From: JAQGMV01 sp035525455 | Lineage (GTDB): Bacteria; Pseudomonadota; Gammaproteobacteria; Burkholderiales; SG8-41 | DNA: 20,212 nt | Direction: 5' to 3' | NCBI GenBank assembly: GCA_035525455.1 | Contig: DATLEF010000021.1 | Location: 1 to 20,212, forward strand | Shown here: in pieces, positions 7,643 to 14,049 of the stretch | How positions within the stretch are numbered: the stretch's first letter is position 1 | Layout: every line of letters begins with the position of its first letter | The notes under the pieces: generated by a model | Database searches by the model: none | What the model saw: only the letters and a program-made list of their open reading frames with translations | Told to the model about the DNA's origin: nothing | Translations under genes and position numbers: made by a program

Positions 7643-8119
7643 GTGAACCATCGGCTATTGACTATCGCTGCTTCGATCGTGATTTTAGTTGCGGGGCCCA
7701 GCGCGGGCGCTGCGAGCCCGTCTGCTGACGTGAGCAACGCCGCTCACCCAACCGTCAAAGTATATAAAAACGCCAGTTGAGGCTGCTGCAGCGCGTGGGT
7801 CGATTACCTGCGCGCAAGCGGATTCCGTGTGAATCCGGTCGATGTCGACGATCCGGCAGTGCATCGGAAAAAACTGGGCATACCTGACGCGCTGGGCGGT
7901 TGCCATACCGCGGAAGTCGGCGGCTACGCGCTCGAAGGCCACGTGCCGGCACGCGAGATAAAACGTCTGCTTGCAGAACAGCCGAAGGCGCGCGGGCTTG
8001 CGGTTGCGGGCATGCCCGCCGGGTCTCCGGGCATGGAAGGCGGCCGAAAAGAACCTTACGACGTGATGCTCGTGTTGCCGGACGGGCGCTCCGTTGTTTA
8101 CGCCCGCTACGGCCGCTGA
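7643..8119 (+). CDS. DUF411/CopG-like periplasmic metal-binding protein with in-frame TGA; candidate selenoprotein
   Basis: Read through one TGA (7778-7780), this frame encodes 158 aa matching the DUF411 family, whose members include CopG-type copper-handling proteins with a thioredoxin-like fold. An N-terminal signal peptide (LLTIAASIVILVAGPSAGAA) is followed by VKVYKNAS, then the TGA (codon 46), then GCCSAWVDYLRASGF. Family members read CGCC here, so TGA replaces the first Cys. The rest is intact: LGGCHTAEVGGYALEGHVPA (Cys87, His88) and AGMPAGSPGMEGG. The frame has no other disruption to its normal TGA stop at 8117-8119. The GTG start has AAGGA 6 bases upstream. UGA at a redox Cys plus the hairpin at 7791-7815 suggests selenocysteine. 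The alternatives are a TGC or TGT to TGA nonsense mutation or a sequencing error; no sel genes are visible in the window to decide. The family call is firm; recoding is probable but unproven. Confidence 0.75.
7778..7780 (+). other. In-frame TGA at the family's first motif Cys (candidate Sec codon)
   Basis: The TGA sits between AGT (Ser45) and GGC TGC TGC (Gly-Cys-Cys). DUF411 proteins normally have Cys-Gly-Cys-Cys at this place, so this codon corresponds to the first Cys. The coding signal continues in the same frame on both sides. Confidence 0.65.
7791..7815 (+). promoter_or_regulatory. SECIS-like hairpin downstream of the in-frame TGA
   Basis: The left arm GCGCGTGGGT (7791-7800) pairs over all ten positions with the right arm ACCTGCGCGC (7806-7815), eight Watson-Crick pairs and two adjacent G-U wobbles, around the loop CGATT. 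The loop starts 20 bases after the TGA and has G as its second base. This agrees with the general bacterial SECIS pattern: a stem-loop inside the coding region, a loop roughly 16-37 nt after the UGA, and a G among the first loop bases. It lacks the GU loop dinucleotide and bulged U of the E. coli fdhF element, and GC-rich codons could create a stem by chance. Confidence 0.55.
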
Positions 8120-8131
8120 TTTACTTGTGAA

Positions 8132-8148
8132 GCGAGCGCAAGGCTCGC
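8132..8148. terminator. Possible bidirectional terminator hairpin
   Basis: GCGAGC (8132-8137) and GCTCGC (8143-8148) form a 6-bp stem with loop GCAAG. It lies in the 33-bp space between the convergent stops of the DUF411 gene and the GNAT gene. No T-run follows on either strand, so intrinsic termination would be weak. Confidence 0.35.
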
Positions 8149-8152
8149 ACGG

Positions 8153-8686
8153 TCAGCGCAGATAGAGCCGCAGCTGCTTCACGGAAAAATCATCCGGGCT
8201 GTCCTCGATCGCAAAACCAAGCTCCACCGCCATCGCCAGCATGTTTTGGTTCACGCTTAGCACGAGACCGGTCATCGCCTTCACGCCGCGTGCCCGCGCA
8301 ATTTCGACCAGGCGCAGCAGAAGGTGCCGGCCCAGACCGCGCCCTCGCCATTTTTCACCTACGACGATGGCGAATTCGCACGATTTTCCGTCGCGCTCCA
8401 GGACATAGCGTGCAACAGCGATCTGCACCGCCCTCTCCTGATCCTTGACCACCGCGATCAACGCCATGTCACGCGCGTAGTCGACGTGCGTAAATTTCTC
8501 CAGCATTCCGGGCGTCAGTTCATTCAATGCGGACATGAAACGCAGGTAGCGCGATTCGGGCGTAAGTGAAGCGACGAAAGCCGTCTCGATGCCTTCGTCT
8601 TCGGGTCGGATCGGTCGTATCGTGACCGGCGTGCCGTCGGGCGCCTGCCATTCCGACTCGAGCTCCGAAGGATAGGCGCTGCTCAT
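8153..8686 (-). CDS. GNAT-family N-acetyltransferase
   Basis: The 177-aa product is a single GNAT domain. It starts with VTIRPIRPEDE, a pattern common in stand-alone GNATs and in the acetyltransferase domain of Pat-type protein acetyltransferases. The segment LTPESRYLRFMSALNELTPGM follows in two parts, then the acetyl-CoA pyrophosphate-binding motif WRGRGLGRHLL (about residues 118-128). The C-terminal part LSVNQNMLAMAVELGF is the usual closing helix and strand. The ATG at 8686 overlaps the stop of the upstream 345-aa gene (ATGA) with GGA ahead of it, so the two are probably co-translated. The substrate is unknown; protein lysine or a small amine are both possible. Confidence 0.88.
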   Translation of the reverse strand: MSSAYPSELESEWQAPDGTPVTIRPIRPEDEGIETAFVASLTPESRYLRFMSALNELTPGMLEKFTHVDYARDMALIAVVKDQERAVQIAVARYVLERDGKSCEFAIVVGEKWRGRGLGRHLLLRLVEIARARGVKAMTGLVLSVNQNMLAMAVELGFAIEDSPDDFSVKQLRLYLR

Positions 8687-9720
8687 GAAGTTTCCGAATA
8701 ACCGATTGCAAAAAGCACCGCGCCCGTGGGCGTGACGTCGGGCAGAACCGCAGGATGAACGGACGGTTCCGGCAAGCGGCACTCGGCGACGAGCGAGACG
8801 ATCGTGCGCTCGATCTCCTCGAGGTCGTCGGCGGGATGCAACGGCCAGCGAAAGCCTTCGGTCATCGTATCGTCGAGCGAAATCCAGAGCCTCACGCGCA
8901 CTTCACCGCCCGCATGAGTGGAAAGTGTGACGCTGGGATCGCCCACGGCACGCCGGAAACGTCGGACCGAATTGCTCATGAATAGATTGAAGGCCGCTTC
9001 CAGACCGGCGCGGCGGCCGGCGTACGCCGCCGAGTAGAGGCCGGCCGGGGCACGCGGCATGGGCAGGATCTGGACATTGGGTGTCGCAAGCTGAGCGGTC
9101 ATCGCACGCAGCGCAGGCGTGCCCCAGGCGCCGACGTTGGCACCGGTCTCGACGATATCCGGCGCATTCGCGGGCGCGATCGCCGCGCCCAGCAGAAATC
9201 GCACGTGCACTTCCTCGACGCCGCGTGCAACATCGATCGGCGCCGGCTCGAGCTCGCGCAATTTCGGGTTTTCGGAGGCGCGCAGCACCCCGCTCGGCGT
9301 CAGCGCTTCCAGCGCCTCCATCGCGCACAGCGCGTTACCGAATCCGAGATTGCGGCTGCCGCCGAATACACCGTGCTCCTCGAGCACGCGCGCGAGCGCC
9401 GCCACATCGGGCAACACGCACGAGAGTGTGGCCGGCGCGCTGCCGCCGCACACGATCACCCACGGAATCGCAAAGACGCGCGGCGCGAGCGATGTGTCGT
9501 TCGGCGGTTTTTCGACTGCGGCGCAGAGTGCGCGCCAGACGCGGACATACTCGACCTGCGATCTCGCGGAGCTCAGCACGTCAGCGATTTCTGCGTCGCG
9601 TCCGGCCTGCGCGAGCTCGCGCAGTGCAGACACGAGCGCCGCGTGATGCTCACCGTCCGCGAGCTTCAGCAGCGGATGCGGCGCGGCGGAGCCGTAGCGC
9701 CGCGGATCTGGCAGGGACAT
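8683..9720 (-). CDS. Conserved hypothetical protein, 345 aa
   Basis: I do not recognise the family. The product begins MSLPDPRRYGSAAPHPLLKL and appears soluble: no signal peptide and no clear membrane helix. It includes a hydrophobic, glycine-rich segment (FAIPWVIVCGGSAPATLSC, about residues 90-108), followed by FGGSRNLGFGNALCAMEALEAL. Near the C-terminus is an acidic stretch (HPADDLEEIERTIVSLVAEC) and the ending TPTGAVLFAIGYSETS. GC-rich codon use and a complementary stop/start overlap with the GNAT gene argue that it is a real gene. It lies 52 bp after the TctC-like gene and may be in the same transcript. A bare function cannot be assigned. Confidence 0.75.
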   Translation of the reverse strand: MSLPDPRRYGSAAPHPLLKLADGEHHAALVSALRELAQAGRDAEIADVLSSARSQVEYVRVWRALCAAVEKPPNDTSLAPRVFAIPWVIVCGGSAPATLSCVLPDVAALARVLEEHGVFGGSRNLGFGNALCAMEALEALTPSGVLRASENPKLRELEPAPIDVARGVEEVHVRFLLGAAIAPANAPDIVETGANVGAWGTPALRAMTAQLATPNVQILPMPRAPAGLYSAAYAGRRAGLEAAFNLFMSNSVRRFRRAVGDPSVTLSTHAGGEVRVRLWISLDDTMTEGFRWPLHPADDLEEIERTIVSLVAECRLPEPSVHPAVLPDVTPTGAVLFAIGYSETS

Positions 9721-9772
9721 CTCAGCGTTTGGAAATCAGGCGGGTTTCAAATGGGATATCCGACACCCGACA

Positions 9773-10759
9773 TCAGTCAACTCGCGCGCCCGAAGCTTTG
9801 ACCACTTTCGCCCACTTGTCGAAATCGGCGCGGATCACTTTGCCGAACGCCTCCGGCGTGCCCCCTACCGCTTCCGCAGTCTGCGCCGCGAGCGCTTTCA
9901 CGAGATCGGCCGATTGCAGCGCTTTGTTGAGCTCGGCATTGAGGCGCGTGACGACTGTCTTCGGCGTGCCGGCCGGCACCACGACACCGAACCAGTTCAC
10001 GACTTCGTAACCCGGGACCGTCTCTGCGATCGCGGGCAGCTCGGGAAACGCCGGCGAGCGTTTCGGGCCCGTGACGCCGAGCCCGCGGAGCTTTCCCGAT
10101 CTCACCTGTGGCGAAAGCGGCACTGCGCTCGCGATGGTCAGGCCGATCTGGCCGCCGAGCATATCGGTAATGAGCGGACCCGTGCCTTTATACGGCACGT
10201 GTACGATGTCGACGCCGGCCATCGATTTGAACAGCTCCATCGCAAGGTGGCTCGAAGAGCCGCTGCCGCCCGAGCCGTAGTTGAACTGGCCGGGTTTCGC
10301 TTTCGCCGCGGCGATGACTTCTTTCACTGTCTTCCCCGGCACCGACGGGCCTGCGGCCATCATGAGCGGCACCGACACGAACTGAATCACCGGAACGAAG
10401 TCCCTCAGCGCGTCGTAGGCCACCTTGCGATAGAGGTGCGGATTGATGACGTGAGGGATAGACGTGAACAGCAGCGTGTAGCCGTCGGGATTTGCACGCG
10501 CCGTGATCTCGGTCGCAATGAGTCCGCCTGCCCCGCCGCGATTGTCGACGACAACCTGCTGCCCGAGTCCCATCGTGAGTTGTTGCGCGGCGATGCGCCC
10601 GAGGATGTCGGCAGCGCCTCCGGGCGGAAAACCCACCACCAGCCGCACCGGGCGATCCGGATAAGCGTCCGCCGCGATCGCGGATGCAGCGTATGAGAGT
10701 AGCGCAGCGCATGTGCAAATCAGCAGCCTGCGCGTGACGTCACGTTTTTTTGTCGGCAC
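9773..10759 (-). CDS. TctC/Bug-family periplasmic solute-binding protein (first copy)
   Basis: This is a binding protein of the tripartite tricarboxylate transporter family, which captures carboxylates and related small molecules in the periplasm. The 328-aa product has a signal peptide (about residues 1-30, ending SAIAADAYP). The family signatures are PVRLVVGFPPGGAADILGR, VVDNRGGAGGLIATE, NPDGYTLLF, and the SGSSSHLAMELFK and VHVPYKGTGP blocks that line the ligand cleft. The GTG start at 10759 is supported by GGAG 7 bases upstream. No TctA/TctB membrane subunits are in the window, which is common for Bug proteins in betaproteobacteria. The ligand cannot be told. The next gene upstream is a paralog. 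Confidence 0.93.
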   Translation of the reverse strand: MPTKKRDVTRRLLICTCAALLSYAASAIAADAYPDRPVRLVVGFPPGGAADILGRIAAQQLTMGLGQQVVVDNRGGAGGLIATEITARANPDGYTLLFTSIPHVINPHLYRKVAYDALRDFVPVIQFVSVPLMMAAGPSVPGKTVKEVIAAAKAKPGQFNYGSGGSGSSSHLAMELFKSMAGVDIVHVPYKGTGPLITDMLGGQIGLTIASAVPLSPQVRSGKLRGLGVTGPKRSPAFPELPAIAETVPGYEVVNWFGVVVPAGTPKTVVTRLNAELNKALQSADLVKALAAQTAEAVGGTPEAFGKVIRADFDKWAKVVKASGARVD

Positions 10760-10766
10760 TTTGTTA

Positions 10767-10770
10767 CTCC
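10767..10770 (-). promoter_or_regulatory. Ribosome binding site for the first TctC-like gene
   Basis: GGAG on the minus strand lies 7 bases before the GTG at 10759 and supports that non-ATG start. Confidence 0.55.
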
Positions 10771-10778
10771 ATCATCAC

Positions 10779-10797
10779 GGTGCGCTATCAGCACACC
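10779..10797. repeat. REP-like imperfect palindrome between the two TctC-like genes
   Basis: GGTGCGC (10779-10785) and GCACACC (10791-10797) form a stem with one mismatch, followed by CTACG. It resembles the elements at 11834-11852, 11881-11900 and 11911-11929 and falls in the 60-bp gap between the two genes. Confidence 0.5.
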
Positions 10798-10819
10798 CTA
10801 CGAACGCTGCGTGCGCGCA

Positions 10820-11803
10820 TCAGCCTTCCGGGCGCGCGCCGGATGCTTTTACAGCCCGGCCCCATTTTTCGATTTCGCTTCGAAAGAACGCCGCGAATTG
10901 CTCCGGCGTGTCGCCGACGAATTCGGCACCTTCCGCCGCCATGCGATCGCGGATTTCGGGAAGCGCAATGATGCGCGTCGCTTCCTTGTGCAGTCTCGCC
11001 ACGATATCGCGCGATGTTCCGGTCGGAACCGACATGCCGAACCATGACCCGGTCTCGAAGCCTTTCAGGCCCTGCTCGCTGATCGTCGGAATGTCGGGCA
11101 CGGCGGCGACGCGCTTGAGTGTGGTGACGCCGAGCGCGCGCACCCGCCCGCTCTTGACGTGCGGCAGTGTCGAGACCATCGCGCCGAAATAGACTTCGAT
11201 GTGCCCGGCTATGATGTCTGTGAACGCGGGTGATGCCCCTCTGTACGGCACATGCACCATTTTCACGCCCGACATCGATTTGAAAATCTCGCCTGCGAGA
11301 TGATGCGGGCTGCCGATGCCGGTCGAACCGTGGCGCAGTTGATTCGGCTGCGCTTTCGCAATCGCGATCAGGTCTTTCACGTTCTTCGCCGGTACCGACG
11401 GGTGGACCACAACGATGCCGGGCACTTTTGCGTAATTCGTGATGTGGATGAAGTCGCGCAAGATATCGAAATTGAGTTTCGGGAAGAGCGTCTGATTGAT
11501 CGCGTTCGCCACCGTCGGCATGAACAGCGTGTAGCCGTCGGGCGCCGCTTTCGCCGCGACTTCCGTGCCGATGTTCGTGCCGCCGCCGGGCCGGTTCTCG
11601 ACGATCACCTGCTGTCCCCACGTTTCGGTGAGCTTCTGGCCCACCGCGCGCGCAAGCATGTCCGCGGTTCCGCCAGGCGTGTAGCCGACGATGTAGCGTA
11701 TCGTCTTGGTGGGATATTGCGCCGTGCTTTGCGCGAGCACGCTTGATGAAGCCAGCGCGCACGTAAGCGTCAACGCACACGCAGCATTGAATTTCGCGAT
11801 CAA
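10820..11803 (-). CDS. TctC/Bug-family periplasmic solute-binding protein (second copy)
   Basis: This is a paralog of the gene at 9773-10759. The 327-aa product carries a signal peptide (FNAACALTLTCALASSSVLA) and then TIRYIVGYTPGGTADMLAR, VIVENRPGGGTNIGTE, APDGYTLFMPT, GSTGIGSPHHLAGEIFKSM and VHVPYRGASPAF. All are positions conserved among Bug proteins. I place the start at TTG 11803, which has a strong GAGGAG 5 bases upstream and leads straight into the signal peptide. The open frame extends upstream to 11920, but that stretch runs through REP-like repeats and is unlikely to be coding. It follows a gamma-glutamyltransferase family gene and may share its transcript. The ligand is unknown. Confidence 0.93.
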   Translation of the reverse strand: MIAKFNAACALTLTCALASSSVLAQSTAQYPTKTIRYIVGYTPGGTADMLARAVGQKLTETWGQQVIVENRPGGGTNIGTEVAAKAAPDGYTLFMPTVANAINQTLFPKLNFDILRDFIHITNYAKVPGIVVVHPSVPAKNVKDLIAIAKAQPNQLRHGSTGIGSPHHLAGEIFKSMSGVKMVHVPYRGASPAFTDIIAGHIEVYFGAMVSTLPHVKSGRVRALGVTTLKRVAAVPDIPTISEQGLKGFETGSWFGMSVPTGTSRDIVARLHKEATRIIALPEIRDRMAAEGAEFVGDTPEQFAAFFRSEIEKWGRAVKASGARPEG

Positions 11804-11808
11804 GTTCT

Positions 11809-11814
11809 CTCCTC
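11809..11814 (-). promoter_or_regulatory. Ribosome binding site deciding the TTG start of the second TctC-like gene
   Basis: GAGGAG on the minus strand is 5 bases before TTG 11803. It is the strongest ribosome site in this part of the window and rules against the longer frame. Confidence 0.65.
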
Positions 11815-11833
11815 GTTTGTTTTTTCCTGCGGT

Positions 11834-11852
11834 TGGTGCGCCATAGTCACAC
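11834..11852. repeat. REP-like palindrome, degenerate copy
   Basis: The 15-base string GTTGGTGCGCCATAG at 11832-11846 is repeated exactly at 11909-11923, within the perfect copy. Here the right arm (GTCACACC) has two mismatches. Confidence 0.5.
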
Positions 11853-11880
11853 CCGACGACACGCGTTGGCAGAATCGTAG

Positions 11881-11900
11881 GGTAGCGCCGGTAGCGCACC
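11881..11900. repeat. REP-like palindrome with a bulge
   Basis: GGTAGCGC and GCGCACC pair with one bulged A around a CGGTA loop. The preceding GTA gives GTAGGGT, the same flank that follows the perfect copy on the opposite strand. Confidence 0.4.
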
Positions 11901-11910
11901 GCTCCGGGTT

Positions 11911-11929
11911 GGTGCGCCATAGGCGCACC
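11911..11929. repeat. REP-like perfect palindrome
   Basis: GGTGCGCC (11911-11918), ATA, GGCGCACC (11922-11929) is a perfect 8-bp stem flanked by GTT and CTACAA. It lies between the gamma-glutamyltransferase family stop and the TctC-like start, with two related copies within 80 bases. It could act as a transcript-stabilising or terminating hairpin. Confidence 0.6.
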
Positions 11930-11940
11930 CTACAATAGAG

Positions 11941-13662
11941 TTACCAGCCCAGAACGTAGGCCGGTCTCCGCGCGTCGGCCCCGCCGTGCAGCACGCCGTT
12001 CTTGTGATCCGCGACGATCGTGCACACCGCGCCCGCGAGCCACGTCGATTCCGGCCAGAGGTACACCTTGTGGCCGCGGCTTGAGAGCTCGTCGCGCGTC
12101 ACTTTGTCGATATTCGCTTCGACGTAAAGCCGTCCGGGATAGTACGGGTGCGGCTCGAACGATCCCGGGTAGGTGTAGTTGGCGAAGCGCGGCGCATCGA
12201 TCGCACTTTGCGCATCCATGCCGAAGACGTTCACGTTCAGAAATACCTGCAGCATCGCCTGCGGCTGCACATCGCCGCCCGGCGTGCCGAAAGGCATGAA
12301 CGCTTTGCCGTTCTTGAAAGCCATCGCCGGACTCGGCGTGAGTCGCGGACGCTTGCCCGGCGCAACCGACGAAGGATGCGTCGGATCTGCCCACGACTGC
12401 GTGCCGCGGCCCGAACAGACGATGCCGACGCCGGGAACGATCGGCGTGTTATTGGAGCCGTCGCTCGGCGTGCACGAGAACGCGTTGCCGTCTTTGTCGA
12501 TGACGCACAGGTACGATGTGTCGCCGGGGCCGGGCGCTTCGTCGGACTGCGGCACGGGCATCCAGCGGTTGGGAATCTCCTCGAGCGTACGGGGATTACC
12601 CGCCGGCGGCATCTCGGTGAACGCTTTTTCCGCGCTGATCAGCGTACGCCGCCACGCCGCGTACTTGTCCGACATGAGTCCGTTGATCGGCACTTTCACG
12701 AACTTGGGATCGCCGAAATGATTGTGGCGATCGGAGAACGCGAGCTTCAGCGCTTCGTTGACCACGTGTATGTAGTCGGCCGAGTTATGCCCCATCGCTT
12801 TCAGCTCGTAATGCTTGAGGATGTTGAGCGCCATCGGCAGGACCGGACCCTGCGACCACGGCCCGCACGCGTGCAGCTCGATGCCCTGGAAGCGGGTGCG
12901 CACGGTCGGCTCGAAATTTACCCTGAAGCCGGCGAAATCCTCGAACCGCATGGGGCCGCCTTCCTTCTCGATCCAACGCGTCACTTCGCGGGCGATATCG
13001 CCTTTGTAGAACGCATCGCGCGCGGCCTTGAGACCGGCTTTGCGGCCTTTGCGCCGCGCGACTTTGCGCTCTTCGGCAGCCATGTACTTCAGCGTGCGGC
13101 CGAGATCCGCCTGCACGAAAATCTCTCCGGGCTCGGGCGGCCGCCCTTTCGCCAGATAAACTTTTCGGCTCGAGGGCCAGCGCGCATACGACGCGCGGTT
13201 CTCGTGTATGAACTCGGTCATCAGGCGGTGCATCGGGAAACCTTCCGACGCAAACCGCGTCGCCGCGGAAGCAACTTCGCTGAAGCTCATCGTGCCGAAA
13301 TTGTCGAGCGCCGTGAGCCACGCATCGGGCGCAGCAGGCACCACGCACCGTTCCACACCTGGCGGAATTTTTCCGCCGTGCCGCTTTAGAAAATAGTCAG
13401 GCGTCATCGCTTTCGGCCACACGCCGAGCCCGTCGATACACGTGACTTTCTTGTTCTTGGCCGTGAAGATGATCTGCGGCGCAACGCCGCCGAAATTCAC
13501 CTTGTCGGTCTGCAGGACGTCGATCGCAATACCCGCTGCGACGCCGGCGTCGATCGCGTTCCCGCCCGCTTCGAGGATTTCGAAGCCTGCATGCGCGGCG
13601 AGATAGTGTCCCGCCGATACGACGTGGCGGGTGCCCATGATGGTCATACGTTTGGAAGCCAT
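11941..13662 (-). CDS. Gamma-glutamyltransferase family protein (Ntn hydrolase)
   Basis: The family self-cleaves before a catalytic Thr and hydrolyses or transfers gamma-glutamyl and related amide groups. The 573-aa product opens MGTRHVVSAGHYLAAHAG and GGNAIDAGVAAGIA, the standard large-subunit start. The probable processing site is GPGDTSYLCVIDKDGNAFS, with nucleophile Thr382 giving a small subunit of 192 aa. RPRLTPSPAMAF and GTPGGDVQPQAMLQVFLN are the conserved small-subunit blocks. There is no signal peptide, so it is probably cytoplasmic, unlike classical periplasmic Ggt. The substrate may therefore not be glutathione; some relatives are acylases or amidohydrolases. The two binding-protein genes downstream suggest a catabolic role for an imported amide or acid. 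The ATG at 13662 has only a weak ribosome site; ATG 13644 is possible. Confidence 0.9.
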   Translation of the reverse strand: MASKRMTIMGTRHVVSAGHYLAAHAGFEILEAGGNAIDAGVAAGIAIDVLQTDKVNFGGVAPQIIFTAKNKKVTCIDGLGVWPKAMTPDYFLKRHGGKIPPGVERCVVPAAPDAWLTALDNFGTMSFSEVASAATRFASEGFPMHRLMTEFIHENRASYARWPSSRKVYLAKGRPPEPGEIFVQADLGRTLKYMAAEERKVARRKGRKAGLKAARDAFYKGDIAREVTRWIEKEGGPMRFEDFAGFRVNFEPTVRTRFQGIELHACGPWSQGPVLPMALNILKHYELKAMGHNSADYIHVVNEALKLAFSDRHNHFGDPKFVKVPINGLMSDKYAAWRRTLISAEKAFTEMPPAGNPRTLEEIPNRWMPVPQSDEAPGPGDTSYLCVIDKDGNAFSCTPSDGSNNTPIVPGVGIVCSGRGTQSWADPTHPSSVAPGKRPRLTPSPAMAFKNGKAFMPFGTPGGDVQPQAMLQVFLNVNVFGMDAQSAIDAPRFANYTYPGSFEPHPYYPGRLYVEANIDKVTRDELSSRGHKVYLWPESTWLAGAVCTIVADHKNGVLHGGADARRPAYVLGW

Positions 13663-13747
13663 AGTCTTGAGCCGGGTGTGGGAGAAGTGAAGAAGACCTG
13701 AATTTTAGCGCTAATTCCTAGCCAATCCTGAATCAGTGGAACGTCTG

Positions 13748-13761
13748 CCTGCCGCGGCAGG
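13748..13761. promoter_or_regulatory. 14-bp perfect palindrome CCTGCCGCGGCAGG
   Basis: It is a perfect inverted repeat without a loop, in the regulatory gap between divergent genes. It could be a dimeric operator. There is no T-run, so it is not an obvious terminator. Confidence 0.3.
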
Positions 13762-13940
13762 ACTCATGTTGCGTGCTACTGAGCGTCATTCACAAAGTCG
13801 GCGGACACGTGCGTCGTCGCGTCCGAGCGACAGAAGGAGTCGCGCGATTCACCGATGTTAAAGTCGAGATGACGCCGTTTGGATCAGAGGATGGCGTTGT
13901 CAGCCGACGACACGCGTCAAATGCCACCGACAACAACGCA

Positions 13941-13971
13941 TTGATAACAGTCCTCTTTCGTACTGTATGAT
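13941..13971 (+). promoter_or_regulatory. Candidate sigma-70 promoter for the PAS kinase/regulator operon
   Basis: TTGATA (13941-13946) and TATGAT (13966-13971) are close to consensus but separated by 19 bases, longer than ideal. It lies about 75 bases before the kinase start in an AT-richer patch. Confidence 0.35.
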
Positions 13972-14049
13972 TCTGGCATAGACATTGCGTCGTGGCCGCG
14001 CACTCCTGTTGCTCGCTTACGCCGCCCTGGGGCGGAACCGAGGTCAGAG

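Larger units (their letters stand above)
13663..14049. other. Intergenic region between divergent ggt-like and sensor kinase genes
   Basis: No convincing gene is seen in this 387-bp gap; the small open frames match no family and have no ribosome sites. It is less GC-rich in places (around 13700-13730 and 13940-13980) and should hold promoters for both flanking genes. It contains a 14-bp palindrome at 13748-13761, a candidate promoter at 13941-13971, and a CCGCC/GGCGG hairpin at 14022-14035 just before the kinase ribosome site. Confidence 0.6.

Noticed and set aside
7829..8119. Separate short gene starting after the in-frame TGA
   Set aside because: A start here would omit most of the DUF411 core and has no ribosome site; the frame is continuous with the signal-peptide half, so read-through or a broken gene explains it better.
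7643..8119. Plain pseudogene call for the DUF411 gene
   Set aside because: Not excluded, but there is a single TGA exactly at a motif Cys, no other damage, a good ribosome site and a SECIS-like hairpin; it is kept as the main alternative rather than the call.
9081..10010. 309-aa plus-strand open frame
   Set aside because: Very Arg-rich antisense frame crossing two minus-strand genes and their gap; no ribosome site or family match.
11804..11920. N-terminal extension of the second TctC-like protein
   Set aside because: It would place REP-like repeats inside coding sequence ahead of a signal peptide; TTG 11803 has a strong ribosome site.
12148..13389. 413-aa plus-strand open frame opposite the gamma-glutamyltransferase family gene
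   Set aside because: Arg-rich antisense frame with no domain signature; the minus strand carries a full conserved enzyme.
13773..13970. 65-aa open frame in the ggt/kinase gap
   Set aside because: No ribosome site, no recognisable domain, and it overlaps likely promoter sequence.
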